DNA from: Flavobacterium subsaxonicum WB 4.1-42 = DSM 21790
GTDB taxonomy: Bacteria > Bacteroidota > Bacteroidia > Flavobacteriales > Flavobacteriaceae
Length of the DNA: 64,000 bases
Direction of reading: 5' to 3'
NCBI RefSeq assembly: GCF_000422725.1
Contig: NZ_AUGP01000007.1
Location: 1 to 64,000 of the forward strand
Numbering within the stretch: the stretch's first letter is position 1; each line of letters opens with the position of its first letter. The position numbers and the translations under genes were made by a program. Shown piece after piece: positions 7,833 through 19,200 of this stretch. Under the pieces are notes generated by a model. The model was given only the letters and a program-made list of their open reading frames with translations, was not told where the DNA came from and made no database searches.

Positions 7833-10800
7833 GTGAAAAAAGTACTGTTCGCCATACTAACCTTGCTGCTGCCCTACCTGGCTATGCCCCAAAACATAAG
7901 GCATTTGTCGGGTAATGATGGCCTGCCCCAGTCTTTTGTATCGGGGCTCGTGCAGGATAACGATGGCTTTATGTGGATAAGTACCCGCAATGGGCTTTCG
8001 CGATACGATGGTACACAGTTTAAAGTATTTCAGCACAAGCCGGGCGATGTTAACTCGTTAGCATCTAACGTTATTACCGATATTAAAAAGGGCTACCATA
8101 ACGACTTGTGGATAAAATATGAATCGGGAGAGTTTGATGTTTTCAACTTTAAAACCGGTAAAATAAACCATGTGCTTTCGCACGATTTTTTACGTAAAAA
8201 CCCGGTCAATATTTTAATTCGCGGGTGGAACATTGCTGCCGATAATACCGTGTGGTATATAACACGGTCGGGCACACTGCACAGCTTTAAATGCCCCAAT
8301 AATAAAAACAAATTTGTAAAAAACACCTTCGCCTTTAAGGACGACACCCTGCGAGGCCTTATGACCGACAGCAAAAAGCGGCTTTGGGTGCTGAGCCAAA
8401 AAAGCATTAGCCTATATAACACGGCCTCTAAAAAGTTTGTGCATTATAAAATTCCGTACAAAATGGATTTTAATGACGACCTCGATTTTGGCGATGACAT
8501 TCCGGATGTGCACGAACGCGCCAATGGCGAACTTATGTGGACCGACACCCAAAACCTGTTTTTTTACAGTACGCAAACCAACACGTTTAGAACGCTACAC
8601 CTGCCCTACACCTTAAACTACAGCATTAAGTGGATTAATACCGGCCCTGATGGTAAGGAGTATTTTACCGCCAACAACACCATTTACAGTTATGATGATG
8701 CTAACGGACTAAAAGTAAGAAGCCAGACAGGCATAAAGAATTTTCAGGAAACGCAGGCCTTTCTGGTAGACCGCTACGGCCTTATATGGGTGGGCGCCAA
8801 TACCGATGGCATCTATCAAATAGACCTTACGGCCCATTTTAATGCTTTTACGTACAGGAAAGATTTTGCTGCCGACCTTTTTACTAATGAGTTTGGTGTA
8901 GATGTAACTGCTTTTTTTGGTTGGGATGTGGGCAATAAAAAAGGTTACCTGCCCCCTGCGTATTACCTGCGGTCGGAAACTAAAAACAACACCCTGTGGA
9001 TAGCCCTTATGCGTACCGTTTGCTATTACGACAACTCAAAAAAGCAATTAGTTAAGCTACCACCCCTGCCGCAAAGCACTGCAAGCAACTTTGCGCCCAT
9101 TAAGGGCATAACCATAACAAAGCAGGGCAATCCGTTAGTAATAGACTTGCAGGGATACTCCTTTTTATATAATGCAACGTCTAAAACGTGGCAGTCGTTC
9201 TTTTCACTCAGGGATGCTTTTAAACAGGATATCCAGCCGCACGATATGTATGCCGATGCCAACACCGCCTGGATAAGCACCGAATCAAGCGGATTGATTT
9301 CCATTGACCTTAATACCAAAAAAGCACAGCGGGTTGTAAAAACAAATTCATCACATTCGCTGCCCACCAACGATTTACTGGGCATAGCACAGGACGTTAA
9401 TCACGCCGACCTGCTTTGGATAGGTAGCCAGCAGGGGCTTATCTGCTTCAGCAAAAAAACATTAAAAAGCACTGTATTTTCTATAGAACAGGGCCTGCCC
9501 GATAATATAACCTACTCTATACTGCCCGATAAGGCCGGGTATTTATGGCTGGGCACCAACAAGGGGCTGTGCCGGTTTAGTACCACAACCCATAAGCAAC
9601 GCACGTTTACCGTTGCCTACGGGTTGCCCGGTAACGAGTTTAACCGTTTCCACAATATGGCGCTGACCAATGGGCAAATGGCCTTTGGCGGCATGGACGG
9701 CTGGATATTGTTTGACCCTGCCTCTATTAAAGATGAGAATTTTAATCCGCCCGTTGCCATAACAGGATTAAAAATCAATAATAACCCTCTTGCCGGCACC
9801 AACAATCCAGAGATTTCCTTAAACGCCCTCACAGTTCTAAACCTGCCCCATACCGAAAATTCCATTGCTATAGAATATGCCGGCCTTCAGTTTAACCAAC
9901 CCCAGGATATAGCCTATCGTTACCGCCTGGAGGGTTATGATAACAACTGGATCATGGCAGGCAACAACCGCGAGGCTGTGTACACTAAGATTCCACCCGG
10001 CAGGTACAAGTTGTGCATTAATGCCAACAGCATGGGCAAATGGAGCAACAAGATAAAAAGCATCAGCATTATTATTTCGCCCCCGTGGTACAATACCTGG
10101 TGGGCGCGCCTGCTCTATGTTACGGCCGCCGCATTGCTAACCGTTACCTTTATTAATTACAGTATCAGGCAGGCCGTTATTAAACGCGAAATGGTATTAC
10201 AGGAAAAAGAAACCCAGCAACTGCGCGACCTCGATGCGATGAAAACCCGCTTTTTCTCGAATATTACACACGAACTCCGCACACCGCTAACGCTGATACT
10301 GGGTCCGGCAGAGCAATTAAAACAGGTAAAAGACACCGAAAATCATAACCGCCTGCTCTCTATCATTATAAAAAATGCAGGCAATTTGCTTAACCTTACC
10401 AATCAGCTGCTGGATATGGCCAAGCTGGAAGCCAAAGCCATGAAGCCGCAAATGGTAAGCGGCGACCTTGTTCTTGCCATTAAAAGCATAACCGACACGT
10501 TTAGCGAAGAAGCCATTGCCAAAAACAATACGCTAACCCTTACCGCTCCTGAAAAAGCCGACTACGTTTTCTCTCCCGAAATGCTGGAGCGCATACTGGT
10601 TAACCTTATTTCCAACGCGCTTAAATTCAGCCGACCGGAGGGGTACGTTAACGTTGAGCTTGCAATGGCCGAAGGCGGGATAACACTTTTGGTAAAAGAT
10701 ACCGGCATTGGCATACCACAACATAAGTTGCCTTTTGTTTTCGACCGCTTTTACCAGGAAGATAAAAACGCCTACGCAACCGGTACAGGCATAGGGCTAT

Positions 10801-11750
10801 CGCTTGTAAAAGAACTGGCAGAATTGCAAGGCGGTACCGTAACGGCCCAAAGCAACCTTAACGATGTATGGACTACCGTGTTTACGGTATTTTTGCCGTA
10901 TCAGGAACGTATAGCCACCAATGCCCTGGCTAAAGCCGAATATGAACAAACGGAAAATCTGCTACCCGAAAACCTGACTACCGAAAAACCTTTGGTATTA
11001 GTGGTTGAAGATAACCGCGAACTGGCCGATTTTATTATAGATAACCTTGCGCCCCACTACCGCATTGCATACGCTAAAAATGGCAGCCAGGGCGTAACGC
11101 AGGCACTTAAAACCATACCCGACCTTATTGTTAGCGATGTGCTTATGGATGGCATGGATGGTTTTGAGATGTGTACCATCTTAAAAAAAGATATTAACAC
11201 CAGTCACATACCCATTATTCTACTTACGGCTAAGGCTGATATAGAGAGCAAGCTGGAGGGCTTATCCTACGGTGCCGATGATTACATTACCAAACCTTTT
11301 AATGTGCCCGAACTGCTGCTGCGCATTAACAACAACCTCGAACTGCAAAGGCGTCACCGTGAATTTATTTACAAAGAACTTAAGGTACTGCCCGAAAAAG
11401 GTGCCGAAGAAAAAGACCTTGCCGCCAACGATGCTTTTATTAAAAGAGTATACGACACCCTGGAGCCGCATCTCGATGATGATGCCTTTGGTGTAGAAGA
11501 ACTGGTAGCGGCACTGCACATGAGCCGCACCAGCCTGCACCGTAAAGTTAAAGCCCTTAGCGGCTTAAGCACTGGCGAACTTATTAAAGCCTATCGCTTA
11601 AAACGCGCCGTAGAGCTATTGCAGGAAGACCTCAACATATCTGAAGTAGCCTATAAAACCGGCTTTGGCAGTCCGGCTTATTTTACGCGCTGTTTCAGGG
11701 AGTTATACGGCATTACACCCTCAGAATTCATTAAAAAACCCGTAATCTGA
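7833..11750 (+). CDS. Hybrid two-component system sensor/regulator (HTCS)
   Basis: This is a 1305-residue one-protein two-component system. A signal peptide (ends near residue 19, GTG start) is followed by about 14 two-component-regulator propeller repeats (DGFMWISTRNGLSRYDG, RYGLIWVGANTDGI, GYLWLGTNKGLCRF). Then come a Y_Y_Y domain (about 670-755), a membrane segment (about 760-778), HisKA with ITHELRTPL (His near 813), HATPase with NLISNALKF and GTGIGLSLV, a receiver domain (about 1054-1167; acceptor Asp near 1101 in SDVLMDGMDG) and an AraC helix-turn-helix (about 1205-1300). HTCS proteins sense oligosaccharides in the periplasm and activate nearby glycan loci. No SusC/SusD pair lies here; three secreted T9SS proteins follow on the same strand. 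Confidence 0.96.
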   Translation: MKKVLFAILTLLLPYLAMPQNIRHLSGNDGLPQSFVSGLVQDNDGFMWISTRNGLSRYDGTQFKVFQHKPGDVNSLASNVITDIKKGYHNDLWIKYESGEFDVFNFKTGKINHVLSHDFLRKNPVNILIRGWNIAADNTVWYITRSGTLHSFKCPNNKNKFVKNTFAFKDDTLRGLMTDSKKRLWVLSQKSISLYNTASKKFVHYKIPYKMDFNDDLDFGDDIPDVHERANGELMWTDTQNLFFYSTQTNTFRTLHLPYTLNYSIKWINTGPDGKEYFTANNTIYSYDDANGLKVRSQTGIKNFQETQAFLVDRYGLIWVGANTDGIYQIDLTAHFNAFTYRKDFAADLFTNEFGVDVTAFFGWDVGNKKGYLPPAYYLRSETKNNTLWIALMRTVCYYDNSKKQLVKLPPLPQSTASNFAPIKGITITKQGNPLVIDLQGYSFLYNATSKTWQSFFSLRDAFKQDIQPHDMYADANTAWISTESSGLISIDLNTKKAQRVVKTNSSHSLPTNDLLGIAQDVNHADLLWIGSQQGLICFSKKTLKSTVFSIEQGLPDNITYSILPDKAGYLWLGTNKGLCRFSTTTHKQRTFTVAYGLPGNEFNRFHNMALTNGQMAFGGMDGWILFDPASIKDENFNPPVAITGLKINNNPLAGTNNPEISLNALTVLNLPHTENSIAIEYAGLQFNQPQDIAYRYRLEGYDNNWIMAGNNREAVYTKIPPGRYKLCINANSMGKWSNKIKSISIIISPPWYNTWWARLLYVTAAALLTVTFINYSIRQAVIKREMVLQEKETQQLRDLDAMKTRFFSNITHELRTPLTLILGPAEQLKQVKDTENHNRLLSIIIKNAGNLLNLTNQLLDMAKLEAKAMKPQMVSGDLVLAIKSITDTFSEEAIAKNNTLTLTAPEKADYVFSPEMLERILVNLISNALKFSRPEGYVNVELAMAEGGITLLVKDTGIGIPQHKLPFVFDRFYQEDKNAYATGTGIGLSLVKELAELQGGTVTAQSNLNDVWTTVFTVFLPYQERIATNALAKAEYEQTENLLPENLTTEKPLVLVVEDNRELADFIIDNLAPHYRIAYAKNGSQGVTQALKTIPDLIVSDVLMDGMDGFEMCTILKKDINTSHIPIILLTAKADIESKLEGLSYGADDYITKPFNVPELLLRINNNLELQRRHREFIYKELKVLPEKGAEEKDLAANDAFIKRVYDTLEPHLDDDAFGVEELVAALHMSRTSLHRKVKALSGLSTGELIKAYRLKRAVELLQEDLNISEVAYKTGFGSPAYFTRCFRELYGITPSEFIKKPVI

Positions 11751-11849
11751 AACGTGGTTTATAGCATTTGAAACAGGATTTATATAGTTAACATGCCCAA
11801 ATGGTTAGGTTTACCAAATCTATTACCATTAAATCTTAACTATATTTTT

Positions 11850-13262
11850 ATGAAAAAAATTACTTTGCCTTACAATGCACACCAATCTTTTGCCTTGATA
11901 AAAAAGGCCGCAAAAGTAGTCTGTTTTTGTACGGGAATACTGCTTTCGGGCACAGCCACTGCCCAGGAATTTCCTAACACTTTAAATGTGTTTAACGAAG
12001 TATTGTTTTACGATGGCTATGCCCAGACCGTAACCGAACCGGTTCCCGATGGTGTTATCAGGCACAGTAATGCATCGTACGCTAAAATGATAACGGCAGA
12101 GCAACTGGCTAATTTTGGCAACCAGCTTACCATGAATATTACCATTAAGGCTGCCTGCGATAATTACGACAGGATAGGTAACGCCAACATTGCACTGGTT
12201 CCTAAAAACTCAACATCATATATTCACAATGAGGTAGAGCGCATAGAAATTGGCCGTTACATTACCCCTTTTATGAATAAAAATGTAATGCCAGACGAGG
12301 TTTCTTATTCGTACCAGATAGACAACGTTGCCCAGATATTTAAAGACCCTGCCCTTACAGAGTTGTACGACTTCTGGATAGAGCTGGAGGTTTTTGGTGT
12401 TCCGTATGCGGCTAATACGCAGGTGGCAGGTTGCGCCGGCAGGAGCGATGTGTTTTTCGGATCATTAGAATTTGTATCTGATAATGCATCAACGTCAACC
12501 TTTGGCGAAAACTTTATGATGCCCCTGTCTTTTCAATATGAAATGAGAGATTATACACTGGATGGCACCGATGTGTTAGGCGAAACCGTAAGGACAATCA
12601 ATTTTACGTTAGAAGAAGATTTGCCTAATGCAAAATTCCATTTAATTACCTCTAACCACGGTGCGGGCACCAATGGCGAAGAATATGTAAGGAGATGGCA
12701 TTATGTGTATTTAGATGGTGTAGAAGTGTCGAGCTACAGGCCGGGCGGTGTATCATGTGTGCCGTTTAGCCAGTACAACACCCAGTCTAATTGCATTTAC
12801 ACCAACTGCGCCAATGGTGTACCCCTACCCGATACTAACAGCGCATGGAGCTGGAATAACTGGTGCCCGGGCGATAAAATTCCTAACCGCACAATAGACC
12901 TTGGCAATCTGGCTGCCGGAGACCACAGTTTTAAGATAGATGTGCCTGCCGCTGTTTTTTATGGCGATGATGGCCACTTTCCTATGTCAGTTTACCTACA
13001 GGGCTACACCGAAACACTTTCTACAAAAAGTGTAAGCATGGCTAATGTTAGCATTTTCCCTAACCCGGTAACCAATAACCTGACTATCGATGCAAAGGGG
13101 CTGGAAGTTAAAAATATTACAGTAACCAACCTTACCGGCCAGACGGTATTAACAGGCACTTCTAACAACGTAGACTGCTCTCAGCTTGCTGCCGGCGTAT
13201 ACTTAGTTCACGCTGTTTTTAGCAACAACGAAACCTTTGTTAAAAAAATCATCAAGTACTAA
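11850..13262 (+). CDS. PNGase F-like secreted protein with T9SS sorting domain
   Basis: The chosen start (MKKITLPYNAHQ) gives about 470 residues. An upstream in-frame ATG at 11793 would put 19 extra residues before the signal peptide. The signal region ends at GTATAQ. The body resembles peptide-N-glycosidase F: SNHGAGTNGEEYVRRWHYVYLDG corresponds in position to the Glu-containing GHG...AEF..HY...DG region, and NNWCPGDKIPNRTIDLG to the C-terminal domain. The last 75 residues are a T9SS type A sorting domain (VSIFPNPVTNNLTI to VKKIIKY). PNGase F cleaves N-glycans from asparagine. I infer a related amidase or a binding relative. It follows the HTCS by about 100 bases, so co-regulation is plausible. 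Confidence 0.75.
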   Translation: MKKITLPYNAHQSFALIKKAAKVVCFCTGILLSGTATAQEFPNTLNVFNEVLFYDGYAQTVTEPVPDGVIRHSNASYAKMITAEQLANFGNQLTMNITIKAACDNYDRIGNANIALVPKNSTSYIHNEVERIEIGRYITPFMNKNVMPDEVSYSYQIDNVAQIFKDPALTELYDFWIELEVFGVPYAANTQVAGCAGRSDVFFGSLEFVSDNASTSTFGENFMMPLSFQYEMRDYTLDGTDVLGETVRTINFTLEEDLPNAKFHLITSNHGAGTNGEEYVRRWHYVYLDGVEVSSYRPGGVSCVPFSQYNTQSNCIYTNCANGVPLPDTNSAWSWNNWCPGDKIPNRTIDLGNLAAGDHSFKIDVPAAVFYGDDGHFPMSVYLQGYTETLSTKSVSMANVSIFPNPVTNNLTIDAKGLEVKNITVTNLTGQTVLTGTSNNVDCSQLAAGVYLVHAVFSNNETFVKKIIKY

Positions 13263-13291
13263 TACCAATCACTACCATACACTAAATTTTT

Positions 13292-16066
13292 ATGAAAAGA
13301 AAGCTACTATTTAAGCCGCTGCAAATTTGCAGCAACCTTTTTTTACTCCTTTTATTTTGCTCCGGTGTTATTCAGGCGCAAACCGCTACACCGGTAGCTA
13401 TAACAGGAGGTTTTAACCAGGATATTATAGCCAATGGCGTGGGCAATGCATCGGCCAGTACCTCACAAAGTTTCGACCAGACCAATACGCGTGCCCTTGT
13501 ATCTTTAGATTTTCAGGCTACAGCGGGTGCAGCAGCGCCAACCTACGGGTTACCGTCTAACGGATCTATTACCAGTGTTACCAGCACCGGCGTTAGCTTT
13601 CAGCTGGCAAGCTACACCGGCAACAATGCACTTTTCTTAACGCCATCATACGTTGGCAATGGCCTGCCCGATACCGGCACGCTAAGCTTTAGCGCAACCA
13701 ATGTACAAACGCTTTACCTTTTGGCGGGTACAGCGGGCGGTGGCTTAGCTACTGTACCTGTATCGGCCACTGTAAACTTTAGCGATAACACCACACAGGT
13801 AACCACTATAAATGTAGCCGACTGGTACAACGGGGTCGATTATGCCATACAGGGCATTGGCCGTATTAATACCAGCAACAACAACCTGGAGGGCGATTTT
13901 AGCAACCCAAGGCTGTACCAGGTGCCTATAACGCTTAACCTGTCTAACTACAGCAAAACCATTACGGGCATTACCTTTAACCTTGCCGGCGATAACACTG
14001 CCGAATATTTTAACGAGATACGCCTGTCTGTACTTGCGGTAAGTACAGTAGCAGCACCATCTACTGCAGTTCCTACTGCTATTACTGTGGCTACACAGGG
14101 TGGCGTTCCTGCAGCTATTACTACCGATGAGGGCACCCTGCAACTTACAGCTGCTGTTACCCCTACAAATGCGGTACAAAGTGTTACATGGAGCATTACA
14201 AGCGGTAGCGACCTGGCTACTATAAACAGTACCGGACTGGTTACTGCCTTAACAAACGGTACAATAACAGTAACGGCAACATCTACAGCAAATAGTGTTA
14301 CCGGTACATTAAACATTACACTAAGCAACCAAACAGTATCGCCGTATGCGCCTGTAACCATTACAACGGGCTTTAACCAGGATATTATTGCCAACAGCGT
14401 GGGCGATGCTTCGGCTTCTTCTACCGTTGGTTTCGACCAAACTAATTCACGTGCCCTGGTATCGTTAGATTTTCAGGCTACATCATCATCTGCTTTACCA
14501 ACGTATGGCCTTCCGGTTAACGGAACCATCAACAGCGTAGCCACAGAAGATGTTGTATTTCAGCTTGCCGATTATTTTGGCAACAACGCCCTTTTCTTAA
14601 CACCGGCTTACGTTAATAATGGCGCACCAAATACCGGAACGCTTTCGTTTAACGCATCTAATGTTAGCAACCTTTATATACTTGCGGGTGCTGCCGGTGG
14701 AGGCTTATCGTCTTTACAGGTTAGCGCAACAGTTCATTTTAGCGATAACACCACCCAGGTAACACCAATTTCTGTAGCCGACTGGTACGATGGACTTGGC
14801 TATGCCATACAGGGCGTGGGCCGTGTTAACAGGGCCAACAATAACCTGGAAGGCAGCAGCACTAACCCAAGGTTATACGAAATTAACCTTGCCCTTACCG
14901 CGGCCAACTACTACAAAACCGTTACGGGCGTTACCTTCTTTTTAGATGGCGACGAGACTGCCGAATATGGCAGCGAAATTCGCGCAAGCATACTTGCTGT
15001 TACTACCAAAACAGCTCCCGAGCAGCCTACTGCTGTAGCTATTACCACGCAAAACAATGCACCGGCAACCATTACTACAAACGGCGGTACACTGCAATTG
15101 GTTGCTACGGTTACCCCGGTTACCGAGGCCGTTACATGGACAATTTCTACAGGAGCTGCATTGGCTACCATAGAAGCAAACGGACTTGTTACTGCCCTTG
15201 CAAACGGTACTGTTACGGTTACTGCTACAACTGTTAGTGGCGCTACAGCTACTTTTACCGTTGTTATTACCAATCAGGTTGTATTGGCAACTGCAATAGA
15301 AATTACAACACTTAACAACGTTGCTGCTGCAATTACTACCAATGCAGGCACGCTGCAATTAGTAGCTACCATTACACCTGCCAACAGTACCGATACTGCT
15401 GTGGTATGGAGCATAACTTCAGGATCTGAATTCGCAACTATAAGCGCTACCGGATTAATTACAGCAATTGCCAACGGAACCATTACAATTACAGCCACAA
15501 CCGCTAACGGAACGCTTACTGATACTGTTGATGTGGTTATTACTAACCAGGTGGTAGACGTTACCGCACTTACCATTACTACATTAAATAATGTACCGGC
15601 AACTATAGTTACTGCAGGCGGAACACTTCAGCTTGTTGCTACAGTTACTCCGGCTAATGCTACAGATACTTCGGTGGTATGGAGCATTACATCAGGAACA
15701 GCTTTTGCAACTATAGACCAAGATGGCGTAGTTACTGCCATTGCTAACGGAACAGTTACTGTTACAGCAACATCGGCTAATGGTGTTACCACAACTTTTG
15801 AGGTTGTAATAAACATACCTACTAACAGTGTAGATACGGTTACTTTAAACAACGTAAGCATTTATCCTAACCCTACAAATGGCATTATAACTATTGATGC
15901 TATCCAGCAGGTTACTGCTTTTGCAGTATACAACACAATAGGCCAGCAGGTTGCTACAGGCAAAAGCAACACTGTAAATTTACAAGATGCTCAACAAGGC
16001 ATTTATCTTGTACAGGTAACTTTAGATAATGGCGCAAACCAAACCATTAAGGTTATCAAAAACTAA
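13292..16066 (+). CDS. T9SS-exported multi-domain protein with Big_2 repeats
   Basis: This is a 924-residue secreted protein with a signal peptide to about residue 30. In order it has an uncharacterised module (about 34-252), a bacterial Ig-like (Big_2) repeat (about 258-348), a second copy of the module (about 353-573), three more Big_2 repeats (about 579-845), and a T9SS sorting domain (VSIYPNPTNGIITI to IKVIKN). The Big_2 repeats share LQLVATVTP, WSITSG, ATI, GLVTAIANGT and TVTATT. No catalytic motif is visible, so it may be an adhesin or a glycan-binding surface protein. It is a shorter paralogue of the next gene, and both end in near-identical terminators. Confidence 0.85.
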   Translation: MKRKLLFKPLQICSNLFLLLLFCSGVIQAQTATPVAITGGFNQDIIANGVGNASASTSQSFDQTNTRALVSLDFQATAGAAAPTYGLPSNGSITSVTSTGVSFQLASYTGNNALFLTPSYVGNGLPDTGTLSFSATNVQTLYLLAGTAGGGLATVPVSATVNFSDNTTQVTTINVADWYNGVDYAIQGIGRINTSNNNLEGDFSNPRLYQVPITLNLSNYSKTITGITFNLAGDNTAEYFNEIRLSVLAVSTVAAPSTAVPTAITVATQGGVPAAITTDEGTLQLTAAVTPTNAVQSVTWSITSGSDLATINSTGLVTALTNGTITVTATSTANSVTGTLNITLSNQTVSPYAPVTITTGFNQDIIANSVGDASASSTVGFDQTNSRALVSLDFQATSSSALPTYGLPVNGTINSVATEDVVFQLADYFGNNALFLTPAYVNNGAPNTGTLSFNASNVSNLYILAGAAGGGLSSLQVSATVHFSDNTTQVTPISVADWYDGLGYAIQGVGRVNRANNNLEGSSTNPRLYEINLALTAANYYKTVTGVTFFLDGDETAEYGSEIRASILAVTTKTAPEQPTAVAITTQNNAPATITTNGGTLQLVATVTPVTEAVTWTISTGAALATIEANGLVTALANGTVTVTATTVSGATATFTVVITNQVVLATAIEITTLNNVAAAITTNAGTLQLVATITPANSTDTAVVWSITSGSEFATISATGLITAIANGTITITATTANGTLTDTVDVVITNQVVDVTALTITTLNNVPATIVTAGGTLQLVATVTPANATDTSVVWSITSGTAFATIDQDGVVTAIANGTVTVTATSANGVTTTFEVVINIPTNSVDTVTLNNVSIYPNPTNGIITIDAIQQVTAFAVYNTIGQQVATGKSNTVNLQDAQQGIYLVQVTLDNGANQTIKVIKN
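13390..14046 (+). repeat. Uncharacterised ~220-residue module, copy 1
   Basis: The encoded module opens with ITGGFNQDIIANGVGNAS, continues with ALVSLDFQA, PTYGLPSNG, NALFLTPSYV and LYLLAGTAGGG, then NFSDNTTQV, and ends with NNNLEG, NPRLY and EIRLSVLAV. Further copies occur at about 14348-15010 in the same gene and 18488-19145 in the next gene. Some DNA stretches are almost identical between copies, so recent duplication is likely. Confidence 0.75.
14348..15010 (+). repeat. Uncharacterised ~220-residue module, copy 2
   Basis: This is the second copy of the GFNQDIIAN...EIRASILAV module in the 924-residue protein. It is nearer to copy 3 of the following gene (shared SSALPTYGLP/SSTLPTYGLP, AGAAGGG, NRANNNLEG) than to copy 1. 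Confidence 0.75.
15025..15825 (+). repeat. Three tandem Big_2 Ig-like repeats
   Basis: Three units of about 270 bases encode about 90 residues each, with the common core ITT.NN.PATI, GGTLQLVATVTP, WSITSG, ATI, G.VTAIANGT and VTATT. They continue the pattern of the unit at about 14065-14335. The DNA is similar enough that antisense frames stay open. Confidence 0.85.
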
Positions 16067-16080
16067 TTTTTAACTTACAC

Positions 16081-16120
16081 AAATAAGAAGGGCTGCCCAG
16101 TTGGGCAGCCCTTCTTATTT
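16081..16120. terminator. Perfect 18-bp hairpin terminator
   Basis: AAATAAGAAGGGCTGCCC and its exact complement enclose a 4-base AGTT loop. This is an unusually long perfect stem just after the 924-residue protein gene. The core GGGCTGCCC/GGGCAGCCC recurs after the next gene. Confidence 0.92.
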
Positions 16121-16282
16121 ATACTAATTATAGTCAGTCCAAATAAAAATAATCCTTTTACCATAATTCATAATCCTTTTGGCTTAATGGTGCCGCTTGT
16201 TTAGAACAGACCTTTGCACCCAAATTAAGCAATGATTTGCGCAAACTATAATTCTCTTTTTTTACATACCTAAATTACAATT

Positions 16283-19200
16283 ATGAACCAAATTACTTTT
16301 ACCGCAGGCACCTTACAACGCCTGCGAAGAGCATTTACGGCAACCGCAACAGTTGCGTTATTGCTAATTACCTTTTTGGGTAATGCCCAAACCTGGGATT
16401 ACCTTGGGCCACAAACCGGTATATCTGCCGGCGGGGCGAGCTTTATTAACTTTGCAAAAGGAGTTAATGGAACATTATATATGTCGTACTACGATACATC
16501 GGTTGCAAAAGGATCGGTGCAGCAATACTCTGCCGGAGCGTGGAGCTACCTTGGCGGAAGCGCCGGTATTACCACAGGCACGGCTACTTACAACTCTATT
16601 TGTGCCGATGCCAATGGCAACGTATATTACACCAACCAGTTAGGATGGCCTGGCAGCGGTATGGAAGTGCGTGCTTTTAACGGCATGGCATGGTCTGCAT
16701 TACCATCGGTTACAACAGCGGGCATCAACTATCAAGCCAGTACGGTTAGTTCCAACGGCATACTTGTGGCTGCCAATGGCGAGTCATCGGGTACGGCAAA
16801 ACGCTATGTAAACGGCGCATGGGAACAGCTTGGCGCAACAGGTTTTGCAGGCGGTACACCAACCTACCTTCGCATGGTAGCCGGTAATAATGGCGTGGTT
16901 TATGCCAGCTATAATAATGGCGGCTATGTGCATGTGTCTAAAACAGGCGACAACGCCACAACCACCGAAGCATGGACGGCAGTAGGCACCGCAAATGTGG
17001 GTGCTGCGGCAAGTTCAGAAAACTACAATTCGGCTATAGCCATAGACCAGAATAATAATTTATACCTGGCTTACGTGTCGGGTTCGGCGGGTGGCAATAA
17101 GCTTAACGTTAAAAAATACGACGGTACCAACTGGACACAGTTAGGGTCTGAAAATTTTACAGCAGGTAAAACACAGCACGTTAGCATTGCAGTAACAGCA
17201 TCGGGTATACCTTATGTTGCGGTAAGCAACTGGGAAGATGCCGATTTTTTAAAAAACTATGTAATGGCTTACAATGCCGGCACCAATGCATGGACACAAC
17301 TTGGAACAGGTTATGTATCTGCCGGTCAGGCGAGCTACAATGCCATTGCTACCGATGCCGATGGCAATGTTATTTTGGCTTACGCCGATAACAGTACCGG
17401 TACTATTGTAGCCAGAAAATATACAGTTGAAGATGCAACACCCGTTACGGCAGTTGCAGTTACAACACAAAACAACGTGCCTGCTACTATTACAACAAAC
17501 AGCGGCACATTACAGCTTGTGGGTACAGTAACCCCGGCTGAGGCCAGTCAGGCAGTTACATGGAGCATTACATCAGGTTCTGAATTTGCTACTATAGATG
17601 CAAACGGATTGGTAACAGCTACAGCAAACGGTACGGTTACTGTTCGTGCAACTTCGGTAGCTGATGCAACAAAATTTGGAGAGTTAAATGTTGTTGTTAC
17701 CATTGAACCGACAAACGACTGCCCTGCACTTACCAGTCTATATGAGAATTTTGATACGTTGGCCTGCTGCGATATGGGCGTTGTACCAACGTGTTGGAAC
17801 AGCCTTTTATTAGGCGGAGCCAGCCAGATCATTTCGAGCACGCAGCCCGCTTCTGGCACAAGCCAAATCTACCAAAACGGCTATGGTACGGGTAAAATTT
17901 CAATTGTAGTTTTACCACAATTTAGCAATGTTAACGCCGGTACACACCAGTTTAGGTTTAAAGTAAAAGCAAACGGCGGCCCGGGCGCATTAGATTTTGG
18001 TTACATTACCGATGTTAACGATGCTACAACATTTGTAGTTATACAGGCCCTTACTATTAGCAACAGCAGCTACACCAGTGCAGATGCCGAAAGGACTATT
18101 GCAGTTCCGGCAACGGTACCGGCTAATGCAAGGTTAGCGGTTAGAAACCCGGGCACCACATGGGCCGGAATGTATTGGGATGATGTGTATTGGGAGCCAA
18201 TACCTATAACAGCAGTTACAATTACTACCCAAAATAATGCTCCGGCTACTATTACCACTAATAATGGCACATTACAACTTGTAGCAACTGTAGCCCCGGC
18301 TGCTGCCAGCCAGGCGGTTATATGGAGCATTACATCAGGATCTGAATTTGCGACCATAGATGCTAACGGACTTGTTACTGCTACTGGCAACGGTACAGTT
18401 GTAGTTACGGCAACATCTGTAGTTAATACAGCTATTACAGCTACATTTACCGTTACGGTAAGCGGCCAGGTAACAACACCGGTAATTGCACCCGTTACTA
18501 TTACAGCCGGTTTTAACCACGATATTATTGCTAATGGTGTAGGCAATGCTTCAGCATCTTCCACCATTGGTTTTGATGAGACCAATTCAAGGGCACTGGT
18601 ATCTTTAGATTTCCAGGCTACATCGTCATCAACACTACCAACGTATGGCCTTCCGGCAAACGGTCTTATTACAAGTGCCGTAACACCGGGAGTAACATTC
18701 CAACTGGCAAACTACACAGGTGCTAACGCCTTGTTCTTAACACCATCGTATGTTAATAATGGTGCTGCAAACAGTGGCACCCTTAACTTTAGCGCTGTAA
18801 ACGCTGCAAACCTGTACATTCTGGCGGGTGCTGCGGGTGGAGGTGTACAAACCCTGCCATTTACCGCTACGGTACATTTTACAGACAACACTACGCAGGT
18901 TAACACCCTAAACGTAAACGACTGGTATAACGGTACAAGTGCCGCAATTACAGGTGCAGGCCGTGTAAACAGGGCCAACAACAACCTTGAAGGCGATGCA
19001 TTTAACCCAAGGCTTTACGAAATTACCCTGCCAATAACCCAGGCAAACCAAAGTAAAAACATTAGTGGTATTAGCTTTAGTTTTGACGGAAGCCAGGGCG
19101 CAGAGTATGCCAACGAGATACGTATGTCGGTTCTTGCAATAACTACAGGCCCGGTTGCAGATACACCGGTAAGCCAGCTTGTTGTGGTTCCTAACAACAA

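Noticed and set aside
11793..11849. Extra 19 residues at the start of the PNGase F-like protein
   Set aside because: They precede a normal basic-hydrophobic signal peptide that starts at the ATG at 11850.
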